DNA of 64,000 nucleotides from Bacteroidota bacterium (GTDB taxonomy: Bacteria > Bacteroidota > Bacteroidia > Chitinophagales > Chitinophagaceae), in assembly GCA_023422835.1 (NCBI GenBank), contig JAFAGI010000009.1, forward strand, positions 62,001 through 126,000, written 5' to 3'. The translations under genes were made by a program, and so were the position numbers. This document shows, one piece after another, positions 7,881-15,607 of the stretch (positions within the stretch are counted from its first letter, which is position 1; each line of letters begins with the position of its first letter). The notes under the pieces are model-generated. The model worked only from the letters and a program-made list of their open reading frames with translations. It made no database searches and was not told where the DNA came from.

Positions 7881-8444
7881 TTATACAGCCATCATTTCTT
7901 TTTCTTTCCGCTGCAGTTCTTTATCTACCAGATGGGTGTACTTATCCGTAATATCCTGTACTTCTTTTTCAATGTTCTTAGCCAGGTCTTCGCTGAGCCC
8001 TTCTTTTTGCTGCTTTTTAATATGTTCTAATGCATCTCTTCGAATGTTTCTGATAGCGATCTTGGCATTCTCGCCTTCGTGGGCTGCCTTTTTAAAAAGT
8101 TCCTTCCTTCTTTCTTCTGTCAGCGGCGGCAGGTACAGGCGTATCTGCACGCCATCGTTCTGGGGCGTGATGCCAATGTTGGCAGCCATAATTGCTTTTT
8201 CAATAGCACTCAGCATATTTTTTTCCCAGGGTTGAATACTAATGGTACGCGCATCAAGTACACTCACGTTTGCCACCTGTGCAATGGGTGTGGGGCTGCC
8301 GTAATATTCTACAGACACCCCGTCGATCATGGCGGGCGTAGCCTTGCCTGCCCTTACTCTTAACAGTTCATTTTCCAGGTGCACGATTGCTTTTTTCATT
8401 AAAGACTCACAATGGTCAACAACGTTTGCTATTTCTTCAGACAT
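7881..8444 (-). CDS. frr: Ribosome recycling factor
   Basis: A 187-residue protein of normal length for RRF, which with EF-G splits the post-termination ribosome. Family signatures are LLRVRAGKATPAMIDGVSVE and YYGSPTPIAQVANVSVLDAR, with the C-terminal helix ending in a VDKELQRKEKEMM tract. The start at 8444 (MSEEIANVVDHC) is chosen over 8504, because the extra 20 residues are not family-like. It has its own promoter and terminator, so it appears monocistronic. It lies upstream of pyrH, the reverse of the usual pyrH-frr order. Confidence 0.95.
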   Translation of the reverse strand: MSEEIANVVDHCESLMKKAIVHLENELLRVRAGKATPAMIDGVSVEYYGSPTPIAQVANVSVLDARTISIQPWEKNMLSAIEKAIMAANIGITPQNDGVQIRLYLPPLTEERRKELFKKAAHEGENAKIAIRNIRRDALEHIKKQQKEGLSEDLAKNIEKEVQDITDKYTHLVDKELQRKEKEMMAV

Positions 8445-8464
8445 AAGTTCATTTTTTATTGTAA

Positions 8465-8472
8465 CAAAACTA
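8465..8472 (-). promoter_or_regulatory. -7 box of the frr promoter
   Basis: TAGTTTTG on the minus strand, 20 bases before the frr ATG at 8444, fits the TAnnTTTG consensus. No good TTTG box is seen at -33. Confidence 0.4.
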
Positions 8473-8538
8473 ATTAAAAAAACTTGGTTTTTGGCAGGCA
8501 GCAATCTAAACTTTTTTAAATAATCAATGCATTTACTT

Positions 8539-8546
8539 TATCTTTG
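8539..8546 (+). promoter_or_regulatory. -7 box of the transketolase promoter
   Basis: TATCTTTG lies 23 bases before the ATG at 8570 and matches TAnnTTTG. The -33 region is T-rich but has no exact TTTG. Confidence 0.4.
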
Positions 8547-8569
8547 AGCAAAAGATTATAATCATAATT

Positions 8570-9418
8570 ATGGCAGATATTCAACAGTTGCAGGAGCTTT
8601 CAAGACAGATCAGGCGAGATATTGTAAGAATGGTACACGCGGTTAACAGTGGCCATCCGGGCGGATCACTGGGTTGCGTGGAGTACTTTGTTGCTTTATA
8701 TTTTGAGGTGATGAAGAGAAAAGAAGGTTTTGATATAAACGGAGTAGGAGAAGATATATTTTTCCTGAGCAACGGGCATATCTCACCGGTATTTTATTCC
8801 ACACTGGCAAGAGCAGGCTATTTTGATGTGGCTGAACTGGGAACTTTCCGTAAGCTCAATTCCCGCTTACAGGGGCACCCCACCACACACGAAGGCTTAC
8901 CAGGCGTACGTGTGGCGAGCGGCTCTCTCGGGCAGGGACTGAGTGTAGCGATTGGCGCTGCTTTAGCTAAAAAATACAATAACGACAACCATACCGTTTT
9001 TGTGCTCTGTGGCGATGGCGAATTGCAGGAAGGACAGAACTGGGAAGCTATCATGTCTGCACCGAACCTTCGTGCAGATAACCTGGTACTAACTGTTGAC
9101 TGGAACGGCCAGCAGATAGACGGGCCTACTGAGATAGTAATGGATATCGGTGATCTCAATGAAAAATTCCACGCATTTAACTGGCAGGTGTTGAACCTGG
9201 AAAATGGCAATGACCTGCAGGAAGTGATCAATAAGCTGAACGAAGCCAAAACCCTGTTGGGCAATGGCAGGCCGGTAGTGATTCTGATGAAGACAGATAT
9301 GGGCAAAGGAGTTGACTTTATGGAAGGCACTCATAAATGGCATGGTGTAGCGCCCAATGATGAGCAATTGGCATCTGCTTTGCAGCAATTATCAGAGACA
9401 AGCTACAAGGATTATTAA
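8570..9418 (+). CDS. Transketolase, N-terminal subunit
   Basis: A 282-residue protein equal to the thiamine-diphosphate-binding half of transketolase. Signatures are VNSGHPGGSLGCVEYF, LSNGHISPVFYSTLA, and the cofactor motif starting CGDGELQEGQNWEA and ending near VDWNGQQIDG. In organisms with split transketolase a C-terminal subunit of about 310 residues completes the active site for the pentose phosphate pathway. No such gene occurs in this window; the next gene encodes an unrelated lipoprotein. Either the partner lies elsewhere or the gene order has been broken. Confidence 0.9.
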   Translation: MADIQQLQELSRQIRRDIVRMVHAVNSGHPGGSLGCVEYFVALYFEVMKRKEGFDINGVGEDIFFLSNGHISPVFYSTLARAGYFDVAELGTFRKLNSRLQGHPTTHEGLPGVRVASGSLGQGLSVAIGAALAKKYNNDNHTVFVLCGDGELQEGQNWEAIMSAPNLRADNLVLTVDWNGQQIDGPTEIVMDIGDLNEKFHAFNWQVLNLENGNDLQEVINKLNEAKTLLGNGRPVVILMKTDMGKGVDFMEGTHKWHGVAPNDEQLASALQQLSETSYKDY

Positions 9419-9473
9419 GAGCGCAGGTAAGGAAGGAAAGATTTTTTATTGGACCTGTAAAAAAAATATACCG

Positions 9474-9977
9474 ATGCAACGAAACCTGATCATAGCGCTG
9501 GTGCTGGTAATTGTTTTCTCATGCTGTTCCACACCAAAGAATACGGCAATGGTATCTGCTGAATTAAAAAATGCACTCAACAACCGTACATTTACTTTCG
9601 AGGCCCAACAGGTTGTGCCCCGTGATTACAGGATATCGCAGCTATTTCCCAATGCCGGACAGATATACCATCTCAATGCGGGCTACGAAGTAAAAGTGCG
9701 GCCGGATACATTAGATGTACACCTTCCCTTCTTCGGAAGAGCATACCAGGCGCCGATGGATCCTACAAAAGGTGGTATTAAATTTACTTCAACCGATTTT
9801 CATATAAAAGCCGGTAAAGACAGAAAAGGGAATACTGAACTAACCTTTTTCCCGCGGGACAGTAGGGAAGTGCAGCAAATGTTCCTGACGGTATCTGCAT
9901 CAGGCTATGCCACTTTAAATATTATCAGCTACCAAAAAGAAACAATTAATTTCTATGGCATTGTCCAGCCGAAATAG
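9474..9977 (+). CDS. DUF4251 family lipoprotein
   Basis: A 167-residue protein with a short lipoprotein signal (IVFSCCS, Cys near residue 17) followed by a DUF4251 domain. Features visible are NRTFTFEAQQVVP, VRPDTLDVHLPFFGRAYQAP and the C-terminal VSASGYATLNI strand. DUF4251 is found mainly in Bacteroidota and has no known function. The ATG at 9474 is chosen over a start at 9357 inside the transketolase gene, because it puts the signal peptide at the N-terminus. A 55-base gap to the transketolase gene allows cotranscription; a terminator follows. Confidence 0.85.
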   Translation: MQRNLIIALVLVIVFSCCSTPKNTAMVSAELKNALNNRTFTFEAQQVVPRDYRISQLFPNAGQIYHLNAGYEVKVRPDTLDVHLPFFGRAYQAPMDPTKGGIKFTSTDFHIKAGKDRKGNTELTFFPRDSREVQQMFLTVSASGYATLNIISYQKETINFYGIVQPK

Positions 9978-9986
9978 ATAAAAAAA

Positions 9987-10012
9987 GTTGACAGTACCTG
10001 TCGGCTTTTTTT
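9987..10012 (+). terminator. Intrinsic terminator after the DUF4251 gene
   Basis: An 8-bp stem (two G-U pairs) with a 3-base loop, GTTGACAG-TAC-CTGTCGGC, followed by seven T residues, 10 bases past the stop. Confidence 0.75.
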
Positions 10013-10167
10013 ATTGGTAATGACTGCCTGTATTCATTAGCCGGGCAGATAAAAAATTGATAACCATGGATTACGATTGCATTTTCTGAAAACATATACT
10101 TTAAAAGTTATTAAAAATAATTCAATATTTTTTTCTAAAAATTATTATAATCTTAAAATAATATCTT

Positions 10168-10175
10168 TACCTTTG
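10168..10175 (+). promoter_or_regulatory. -7 box of the Lrp-family gene promoter
   Basis: TACCTTTG lies 38 bases before the ATG at 10214, within a very AT-rich stretch. It matches TAnnTTTG; the -33 box is not clear. Confidence 0.45.
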
Positions 10176-10213
10176 AAAAATATATACAATTCTATTAATT
10201 TTTCTTAAACAAA

Positions 10214-10687
10214 ATGAGTCATAAATTAAATTTAGACCATCTTGATTTGCAGATTATTCAATCAATGATGGAGGATGCGGAGATATCCTATGCAGATTTA
10301 GGCAAGCGTTTATCGGTTTCAGGCGGTACTATTCATGTAAGGATAAAAAAATTACAGGAGTTCGGAGTTGTAAAGGGTACACGCTTGGCGGTAGATATGC
10401 GCTCACTCGGCTACGATGTGATAGCTTTTGTAGGTATCTACCTGGAGAAAAGCTCATTGTATGAATCTGTTGCCAACGACATTAAGCAGATACCGGAAGT
10501 TATCCGTCTTAACTACACTACTGGCAACTACAGCATGTTTGTAGAAATTGTGTGCAAAGACATCATTCAACTTAAACATGTATTGCACGAGCAGCTTCAG
10601 AATATTAAGGGGATTGACCGTACAGAGACGCTGATCTCTCTGGAAGAAAGTTTCAGGCGCAACCCGATCGTGTACAGGCCAAATTAA
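10214..10687 (+). CDS. Lrp/AsnC family transcriptional regulator
   Basis: A 157-residue protein with an N-terminal helix-turn-helix (residues 10-58, including YADLGKRLSVSGGTIHVRIK) and a C-terminal RAM domain (about 70-150) that binds an amino acid and mediates octamer formation. Length is standard for the family. The neighbours are unrelated (DUF4251 lipoprotein, NlpC/P60), so the target genes cannot be guessed from context; a global role in nutrient response is possible. It has its own -7 box and terminator, so it is probably a single-gene transcript and may control itself. Confidence 0.92.
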   Translation: MSHKLNLDHLDLQIIQSMMEDAEISYADLGKRLSVSGGTIHVRIKKLQEFGVVKGTRLAVDMRSLGYDVIAFVGIYLEKSSLYESVANDIKQIPEVIRLNYTTGNYSMFVEIVCKDIIQLKHVLHEQLQNIKGIDRTETLISLEESFRRNPIVYRPN

Positions 10688-10708
10688 GATTAACCTAAAA
10701 GATATACG

Positions 10709-10737
10709 GCAGTCATACAAATGACTGCTATTTTTTT
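10709..10737 (+). terminator. Intrinsic terminator of the Lrp-family gene
   Basis: A perfect 8-bp stem (GCAGTCAT/ATGACTGC) with an ACAA loop followed by TATTTTTTT, about 20 bases past the stop. Confidence 0.85.
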
Positions 10738-10764
10738 ATCTTTAAGTTTTAATGCCATGCGATT

Positions 10765-11295
10765 ATGAGAACCTACCTGCTTTTTGCTTTCAGCGCTTTA
10801 TTGTTTTTAAGCTCCTGCTCCTCTTCCAGGAAAGCTTCCAGGGCAGCCGCAGAGCCCGTAACTAAAACCTATTCTACGGCAAAAACTATTTCCGAGCCGC
10901 TGGATATCAATAGGAAAGAGCTGCTGGATTATGCAAAATCCTTTATCGGCACCCCTTACAAATACGGTTCCATCAACCCGGTGAACGGTTTTGACTGTTC
11001 AGGGTTTGTGTACCATGTGCTTACCAAGTTTAACATCAACCCGCCGCGCTCTTCCTATGAATACGAAAACGTAGGAGAAGAAGTCTCCCCAAAGCATGCA
11101 AAGCCCGGCGACCTGATCCTGTTTACCGGCTCGGACCACAGTAAAATTGGCCACATAGGCATTGTGACGGAGAATGACCGAGATAGCTTAAAGTTTATTC
11201 ATGCTGCTACAAGCCGCAACATTGGCGTGATCATCAGTGACTTTAGCGGCTATTACAAAGACCATTTTGTGAAAGTGGTGCGTATATTAAAGTAA
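10765..11295 (+). CDS. NlpC/P60 family lipoprotein (peptidoglycan endopeptidase)
   Basis: A 176-residue lipoprotein (LSSC, Cys18) with an NlpC/P60 (C40) domain in residues 50-175. The catalytic Cys78 lies in NGFDCSGFVYHVL, and the likely His130 is in KIGHIGIV. A third polar residue is near His146 (FIHAATS). Such enzymes cut the D-gamma-glutamyl-diaminopimelate bond in peptidoglycan stem peptides. The protein should face the periplasm from the outer membrane. It is convergent with the acyltransferase-like gene, with 6 bases between the stops. Confidence 0.92.
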   Translation: MRTYLLFAFSALLFLSSCSSSRKASRAAAEPVTKTYSTAKTISEPLDINRKELLDYAKSFIGTPYKYGSINPVNGFDCSGFVYHVLTKFNINPPRSSYEYENVGEEVSPKHAKPGDLILFTGSDHSKIGHIGIVTENDRDSLKFIHAATSRNIGVIISDFSGYYKDHFVKVVRILK

Positions 11296-11301
11296 GTGTG
11301 C

Positions 11302-12444
11302 CTATACTTTAATGTAAATTTTCTTTTTATCCATCCACCAGACGATCAGCCACATGAAGGTAATGAATACTAGGGCATACAACAGCGATGCGTTGTTCTC
11401 ATTGGCAAAAAGCGGTTTACAGACGTACTTGTAAAACCAGCCCAGGGGGGTCAGGTATTTCTGTGTGCCATCGTCTTTGAAGCCGTCTGCAATGCGGAAT
11501 AGCGCGAGCGTTTTGGGAAGCAACCCGCTCAACACAAAAATAAACAATGGATTTTTACCAAATGCGTTGAAGAATTTGCTCCAGGCGCCACGCCAGTTTC
11601 TGAACTCGACCATCCAGATGATGATCGCGATCAGGGAAGTAGCCAGGCCGGTTGTGAGCAAAACATAGCTGCTGGTCCATATTTTTTTGTTGATGGGTGT
11701 AACGATGTCCCACAAATAGGCCACACCCACCAGGAACAGCCCGGCCAGCAAAAGGTTCCTGACCATTGCCATATTTTTGCCTTTCCATTGAATGTACCAG
11801 CCAACAAAATAGCCGAATATAACCTGCACAATGGGTGTAAGGCTGCTGGCCAGCCCTTCGGGGTCAAAGTATTTCCCGCCATCGCGGTACATGTGCGATT
11901 CTCCCAAAATAGCTTTGTCGAAATCTGCCCCGAAAATATATTCATTTACACCGGCATTGTTGTAATAACAGATCATGGCATACACAGCCAGTATAACAAC
12001 ACTGATGATGGCGGCGCCCTTATTTTTAAAATAATAGATGATCATCGCTGCGAAGAGGTAAGCAATGGCAATTCGTTGCAACACGCCCATGATGCGCACA
12101 TTTTCCCATGCTTTAAATACCAGGCTTTCCCCATCCCATTTTACAAACGGGTACCAGTTGAGCAGCAAGCCGATAATGAATATGAGCAGGAAACGTTTGA
12201 AAACTTTCCTGAGGAAAGTTTTCTCACCTGATGCACGCAGGCGCGGCATCACAAATGACAGCGCATTGCCCACAGCAAACAGGAAAAACGGGAACACCAG
12301 GTCGGTCGGCGTCCAGCCGTTCCAGGGTGCGTGCTTCAGCGGCCCATAGATGTGTGACCAGGAGCCGGGGTTGTTTACAAGGATCATCAGCGCTACCGTC
12401 ATGCCGCGGAATACGTCCAGCGAATAGTACCTTTCTTTTTTCAT
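11302..12444 (-). CDS. HGSNAT/DUF5009-like membrane acyltransferase
   Basis: A 380-residue protein with about ten membrane helices. The N-terminus YYSLDVFRGMTVALMILVNN followed by LKHAPWNGWTPTDLVFPFFL is diagnostic for bacterial relatives of heparan-alpha-glucosaminide N-acetyltransferase. His38 in that motif corresponds to the conserved His thought to carry the acetyl group across the membrane. The bacterial proteins are uncharacterised, with an expected role in acetylating periplasmic amino sugars or cell-wall glycans. Upstream of its start lies dispersed element copy C in the same orientation. The gene is convergent with the NlpC/P60 gene. Confidence 0.82.
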   Translation of the reverse strand: MKKERYYSLDVFRGMTVALMILVNNPGSWSHIYGPLKHAPWNGWTPTDLVFPFFLFAVGNALSFVMPRLRASGEKTFLRKVFKRFLLIFIIGLLLNWYPFVKWDGESLVFKAWENVRIMGVLQRIAIAYLFAAMIIYYFKNKGAAIISVVILAVYAMICYYNNAGVNEYIFGADFDKAILGESHMYRDGGKYFDPEGLASSLTPIVQVIFGYFVGWYIQWKGKNMAMVRNLLLAGLFLVGVAYLWDIVTPINKKIWTSSYVLLTTGLATSLIAIIIWMVEFRNWRGAWSKFFNAFGKNPLFIFVLSGLLPKTLALFRIADGFKDDGTQKYLTPLGWFYKYVCKPLFANENNASLLYALVFITFMWLIVWWMDKKKIYIKV

Positions 12445-12484
12445 TAGTATTTATTTTTTTAAATGCGCGCATCAATGCAGTATT

Positions 12485-12632
12485 TAATGTGTGTATTTTT
12501 TAGTTCGCCGCTGCTTTTAATTGTCACACAGAATAACCAGCTTTTTAGATTCAATTCTTTTTCCGGTTGCTATAGATTCTTGATCTGTATGGTTATTTCG
12601 TATGATCTTATGCATTGCTTATGGCCATTTTG
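12485..12632 (-). repeat. Dispersed intergenic element, copy C
   Basis: Read on the minus strand this copy has GCCATAAGCA, AAATAACCATACAGATCAAG, AATCTATAGCAACCGG, ATTGAATCTA, TGGTTATTCTGTGTGACAA, then AGCAGCGGCGAACTAAAAAA and TACACACATTAAAT. It ends about 40 bases before the ATG of the downstream acyltransferase-like gene. It also fills the gap after pabC, so it could act as the 3' end of that transcript. Confidence 0.6.
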
Positions 12633-12643
12633 TTTTTTATGGT

Positions 12644-13267
12644 TCAGAGTAAAATGTCACTAATGTTTAGCTGCCAGGCTTCTTCCCAGTTCACAAGAGC
12701 ATTAAACAATTTTATCTTTTCAAATTTAGGTAAATCCTTCATGTAAATATCTTTTGTGAATATCTTGCCTGTTGACAATAAGTGCCTGCGCTGCACACCT
12801 TCCAGCAGTGCGTACTTCGGTGTAAACCAGCGCACTCCGTCGTACAAAGCTATGTTGGCAAATGAGCTGTCTGTCAAGAGGTTTTTTTTCACGATGAGGA
12901 TATCTTCTTTTTCGTTTACGTTTGTAAGGTGCTTATTTATTTTACTCCTGTCTTCATACTTATAACTGTAGTCGATGGTGTCATCAATTTTTATGCGCAG
13001 GCGCTCAATCACTTTGCGGGCATACTTTTCAAAAGTTATATCAATTTGTGAAAGTGAATAAACAACGCGGCATTTATATACAGTATCTTCTGCAAAGGAC
13101 ATGTCGGCTGCCTCCTCACGGATGATTTGTTCAAGAGGCGGATGAAGTACGGCGCCGAAAGCTGCTCGTTGCGTCAGCTCAAAACGTTGCTGGTGCAGCG
13201 AAAGCAATGGCATGCGGCCTTGCCCGTATCTGATGGATTCAATAAACCGGTACATAAATTTTATCAA
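12644..13267 (-). CDS. pabC: Aminodeoxychorismate lyase-like class IV aminotransferase
   Basis: A 207-residue fold-type IV PLP enzyme. The expected Schiff-base lysine lies in the segment YKYEDRSKINKHL, and DILIVKKNLLTDSSFANIAL then YALLEGVQRRHLL form the phosphate-binding and C-terminal motifs. It overlaps the end of pabB by 29 bases (17 if translation begins at the second Met, 13255). This and its position make 4-amino-4-deoxychorismate lyase (p-aminobenzoate formation for folate) the best call. The protein is shorter than typical PabC (about 270), lacking part of the N-terminal domain. A branched-chain aminotransferase is ruled out by length and context. Confidence 0.8.
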   Translation of the reverse strand: MIKFMYRFIESIRYGQGRMPLLSLHQQRFELTQRAAFGAVLHPPLEQIIREEAADMSFAEDTVYKCRVVYSLSQIDITFEKYARKVIERLRIKIDDTIDYSYKYEDRSKINKHLTNVNEKEDILIVKKNLLTDSSFANIALYDGVRWFTPKYALLEGVQRRHLLSTGKIFTKDIYMKDLPKFEKIKLFNALVNWEEAWQLNISDILL

Positions 13268-14210
13268 TCATTTCCTGGTATTCTGCCTGTAACCTGCTGT
13301 TGCAGGTGATGCCTCCGCCACTCTTGAAAATAAGGTTATTATTTTCTCTTTGAAGGTAGCGAATGATTACACAACTATCAATTTTTTCACCATCAAATAT
13401 TCCCCAGACACCTGTATAGAACCCGCGCCGGTGTGTTTCGGTATTCGCAATAATCTCAATTGTTTTTTGCTTAGGTGCACCACAAATAGATCCGGCGGGC
13501 AGCAATTTATCAAACAGGTCGCCGGGCTTGTGGCGGTATTCTTCGCGTAGTGTTCCGCTGATCTTTGAACTTACAGAAAGCAGCGTTTTGTTGTTGGTAG
13601 TAATTTTTTCTATGTACCGGAATTTGTCTACGCGTACATTTGCAGCTACCATGCTCAGGTCGTTGCGGATAAGGTCTACAATGGTAAACTGTTCATTCAA
13701 TTCCTTCGTATCATTGATGATGTGTTCTTCGGCATGCTCCAATGCCGCATCAATAGTGCCTTTCATGGGATAGGAACAAATCCTGTCCTGTGCTGTTACC
13801 ACAAAAGGCTCTGGAGAAAAATGTATAAAATGATCTTTGTAATACAATTTATATTTTGCGTTTCCGGCATAAAATAATTCTTCCAGGGTATAATTGGTTT
13901 CCACTTTTGCGGCGCAGGTAAGGTTCAGCAGGTAAGTGTTGCCGCTTTTTATTTCCTGCATCACCTTATTAAACTGTGGCCTGTAATCTTGTTTGGATAC
14001 CGGGAACACGCGCCACAACAGCGGTTCCGCATGTCTGGCCTGGAAATCAATATTGCTTTGCCCCGGGGTTGAATAATAGATGCCGTATTGTTCAAGCTCG
14101 CTGAGCGGAATTACTTCACCTGCTGTTTTTTCATAATCAACAATAAAGAAAAAAGGGATTTTCTTATTGTACAATTCATTCATTTTATCAAAAATGATTT
14201 TCTTTGTCAT
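13239..14210 (-). CDS. pabB: Aminodeoxychorismate synthase component I
   Basis: A 323-residue chorismate-binding enzyme. The signature PAGSICGAPKQKTIEIIANTE and the segment YTGVWGIFDG are typical of PabB; the N-terminal tryptophan-binding half of TrpE is much reduced. With PabA as glutamine amidotransferase it makes 4-amino-4-deoxychorismate for folate. Start candidates are 14210 (MTKKIIFDKMNEL) and 14183 (MNELYNKKIPFF). With the first, only 17 bases separate its start from the divergent pabA start. It is translationally coupled to pabC by overlap. Confidence 0.9.
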   Translation of the reverse strand: MTKKIIFDKMNELYNKKIPFFFIVDYEKTAGEVIPLSELEQYGIYYSTPGQSNIDFQARHAEPLLWRVFPVSKQDYRPQFNKVMQEIKSGNTYLLNLTCAAKVETNYTLEELFYAGNAKYKLYYKDHFIHFSPEPFVVTAQDRICSYPMKGTIDAALEHAEEHIINDTKELNEQFTIVDLIRNDLSMVAANVRVDKFRYIEKITTNNKTLLSVSSKISGTLREEYRHKPGDLFDKLLPAGSICGAPKQKTIEIIANTETHRRGFYTGVWGIFDGEKIDSCVIIRYLQRENNNLIFKSGGGITCNSRLQAEYQEMIDKIYVPVY

Positions 14211-14227
14211 CAGGCAGGAATAATATT

Positions 14228-14803
14228 ATGCAGACAAAAATATTAATAATTGACCATAACGATTCTTTTACTTTTAATCTTGTTCAGCTTTTTGAAGAAA
14301 TACAGGATGTGGAGGTGAATGTGCTAAATGTTGGCAACTTTGATTTGAATATGTGCAGCAGCTATGATGCAATAGTATTATCTCCCGGCCCGGGCCTGCC
14401 CCAGGATTACCCTGCCGTATATGAACTGCTGAAAAAGTTTTACACGCTGAAGCCTATACTGGGCATATGCCTTGGCCTGCAGCATATTGTACATTTTTTC
14501 GGTGGCGCTTTGTACAATCTTGACAGCGTGCAACATGGAAAGCAGTCAGCGATATTTTTATTAGCGGAAGACGTGCTTTTCAAAAATATACAACAGCCTG
14601 TACTGGCCGGGCTTTATCACTCGTGGGCAGCAGCTAAAAATAAATTCCCGGATTGTCTTGAGATCACTTCGCAAACTGCGGAAGGTGTGGTGATGGCGCT
14701 ACGGCATAAAAAATACCCGATTTCTGCCGTGCAGTTTCACCCGGAATCTTACATGACCCCCAACGGTAAGCAAATGCTCGAAAATTGGGTAAAGGTTTTA
14801 TGA
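14228..14803 (+). CDS. pabA: Aminodeoxychorismate/anthranilate synthase glutamine amidotransferase
   Basis: A 191-residue class I glutamine amidotransferase. The nucleophile motif is GICLGLQH, the oxyanion strand is LSPGPG, and His/Glu of the triad lie in VQFHPESYMTP. It supplies ammonia to PabB. It is transcribed away from pabB and pabC, which is unusual because these genes are normally in one operon. The ATG at 14228 is preceded by AGGCAGGA, one of the few Shine-Dalgarno-like sequences in the window, which supports this start over 14204. It could also serve TrpE, as in organisms with a shared subunit. Confidence 0.88.
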   Translation: MQTKILIIDHNDSFTFNLVQLFEEIQDVEVNVLNVGNFDLNMCSSYDAIVLSPGPGLPQDYPAVYELLKKFYTLKPILGICLGLQHIVHFFGGALYNLDSVQHGKQSAIFLLAEDVLFKNIQQPVLAGLYHSWAAAKNKFPDCLEITSQTAEGVVMALRHKKYPISAVQFHPESYMTPNGKQMLENWVKVL

Positions 14804-14824
14804 AATAAAATGTAATTTTAAAGG

Positions 14825-15607
14825 ATGGATACCAGCAGCATGCAAATAACTTTTCTCGGCACCGGCACCAGCAGCGGCGTGCCGATGATCTGTTGCGACT
14901 GTGAGGTATGCCGCTCTGAAAATCTCAAAGACAAACGGCTGCGCAGCAGCATCCTGATTGAGTCTGCTACTACGACTGTTGTAATTGACACCACCCCGGA
15001 TTTCCGGCAGCAGATGCTGCGCATTAATAATAAAAAATTAGATGCCGTTGTGTACACACACGCCCATAAAGATCATATAGCCGGGCTGGATGATGTGCGC
15101 GCCTATAATTTCTTTCAGAAAAAACCCATGCAATTGTATGCAGATGCTTTAACGCAAAATGGGCTGAAGCGTGAGTTTGACTATGCTTTCAGCGATCATA
15201 AATATCCCGGCGTACCTGAACTGGAGATGCATACTATTGAAAAAAATAAAACTTTTATTACAGGCGATATAGCATTCTTACCTGTAGAAGCCTGGCACTA
15301 TCTCTTACCCGTAAAAGCATTCCGGATAGGGAACTTTGCGTACTTAACCGATGTAAATAAAATTGAAGATGACCAGCTTGAACTGTTGAAAGGTACTGAA
15401 ACATTAGTGGTTACAGCTTTGCGCAAACAAAAGCACATATCGCATTTTACGTTGAGCGAAGCTGTAGCGCTGGCGGAGACCCTTGAAGTAAAACAAGCTT
15501 ATTTTACACACATCAGCCACCAGCTTGGCTTACATGAAGCGGTTGAAAATGAGCTTCCGCCTAACATGCACCTGGCGTACGACGGCTTGCAGCTACAAAT
15601 AAATTAG
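14825..15607 (+). CDS. MBL-fold metallohydrolase (PhnP/tRNase Z-like)
   Basis: A 260-residue metallo-beta-lactamase-fold protein. The metal motif THAHKDHIAGLDD gives His79, His81, Asp83 and His84, and further ligands are expected in FAYLTDVNK and YFTHISHQLG. The N-terminal ITFLGTGTSSGVP and the following CCDCEVC are typical of the PhnP-like branch, which includes cyclic phosphodiesterases. The natural substrate in Bacteroidota is unknown. Translation may start at the second Met (14840), which matches family alignments better. Its stop overlaps the fabD stop by four bases in convergent orientation, so the two transcripts are antisense at their ends. Confidence 0.85.
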   Translation: MDTSSMQITFLGTGTSSGVPMICCDCEVCRSENLKDKRLRSSILIESATTTVVIDTTPDFRQQMLRINNKKLDAVVYTHAHKDHIAGLDDVRAYNFFQKKPMQLYADALTQNGLKREFDYAFSDHKYPGVPELEMHTIEKNKTFITGDIAFLPVEAWHYLLPVKAFRIGNFAYLTDVNKIEDDQLELLKGTETLVVTALRKQKHISHFTLSEAVALAETLEVKQAYFTHISHQLGLHEAVENELPPNMHLAYDGLQLQIN

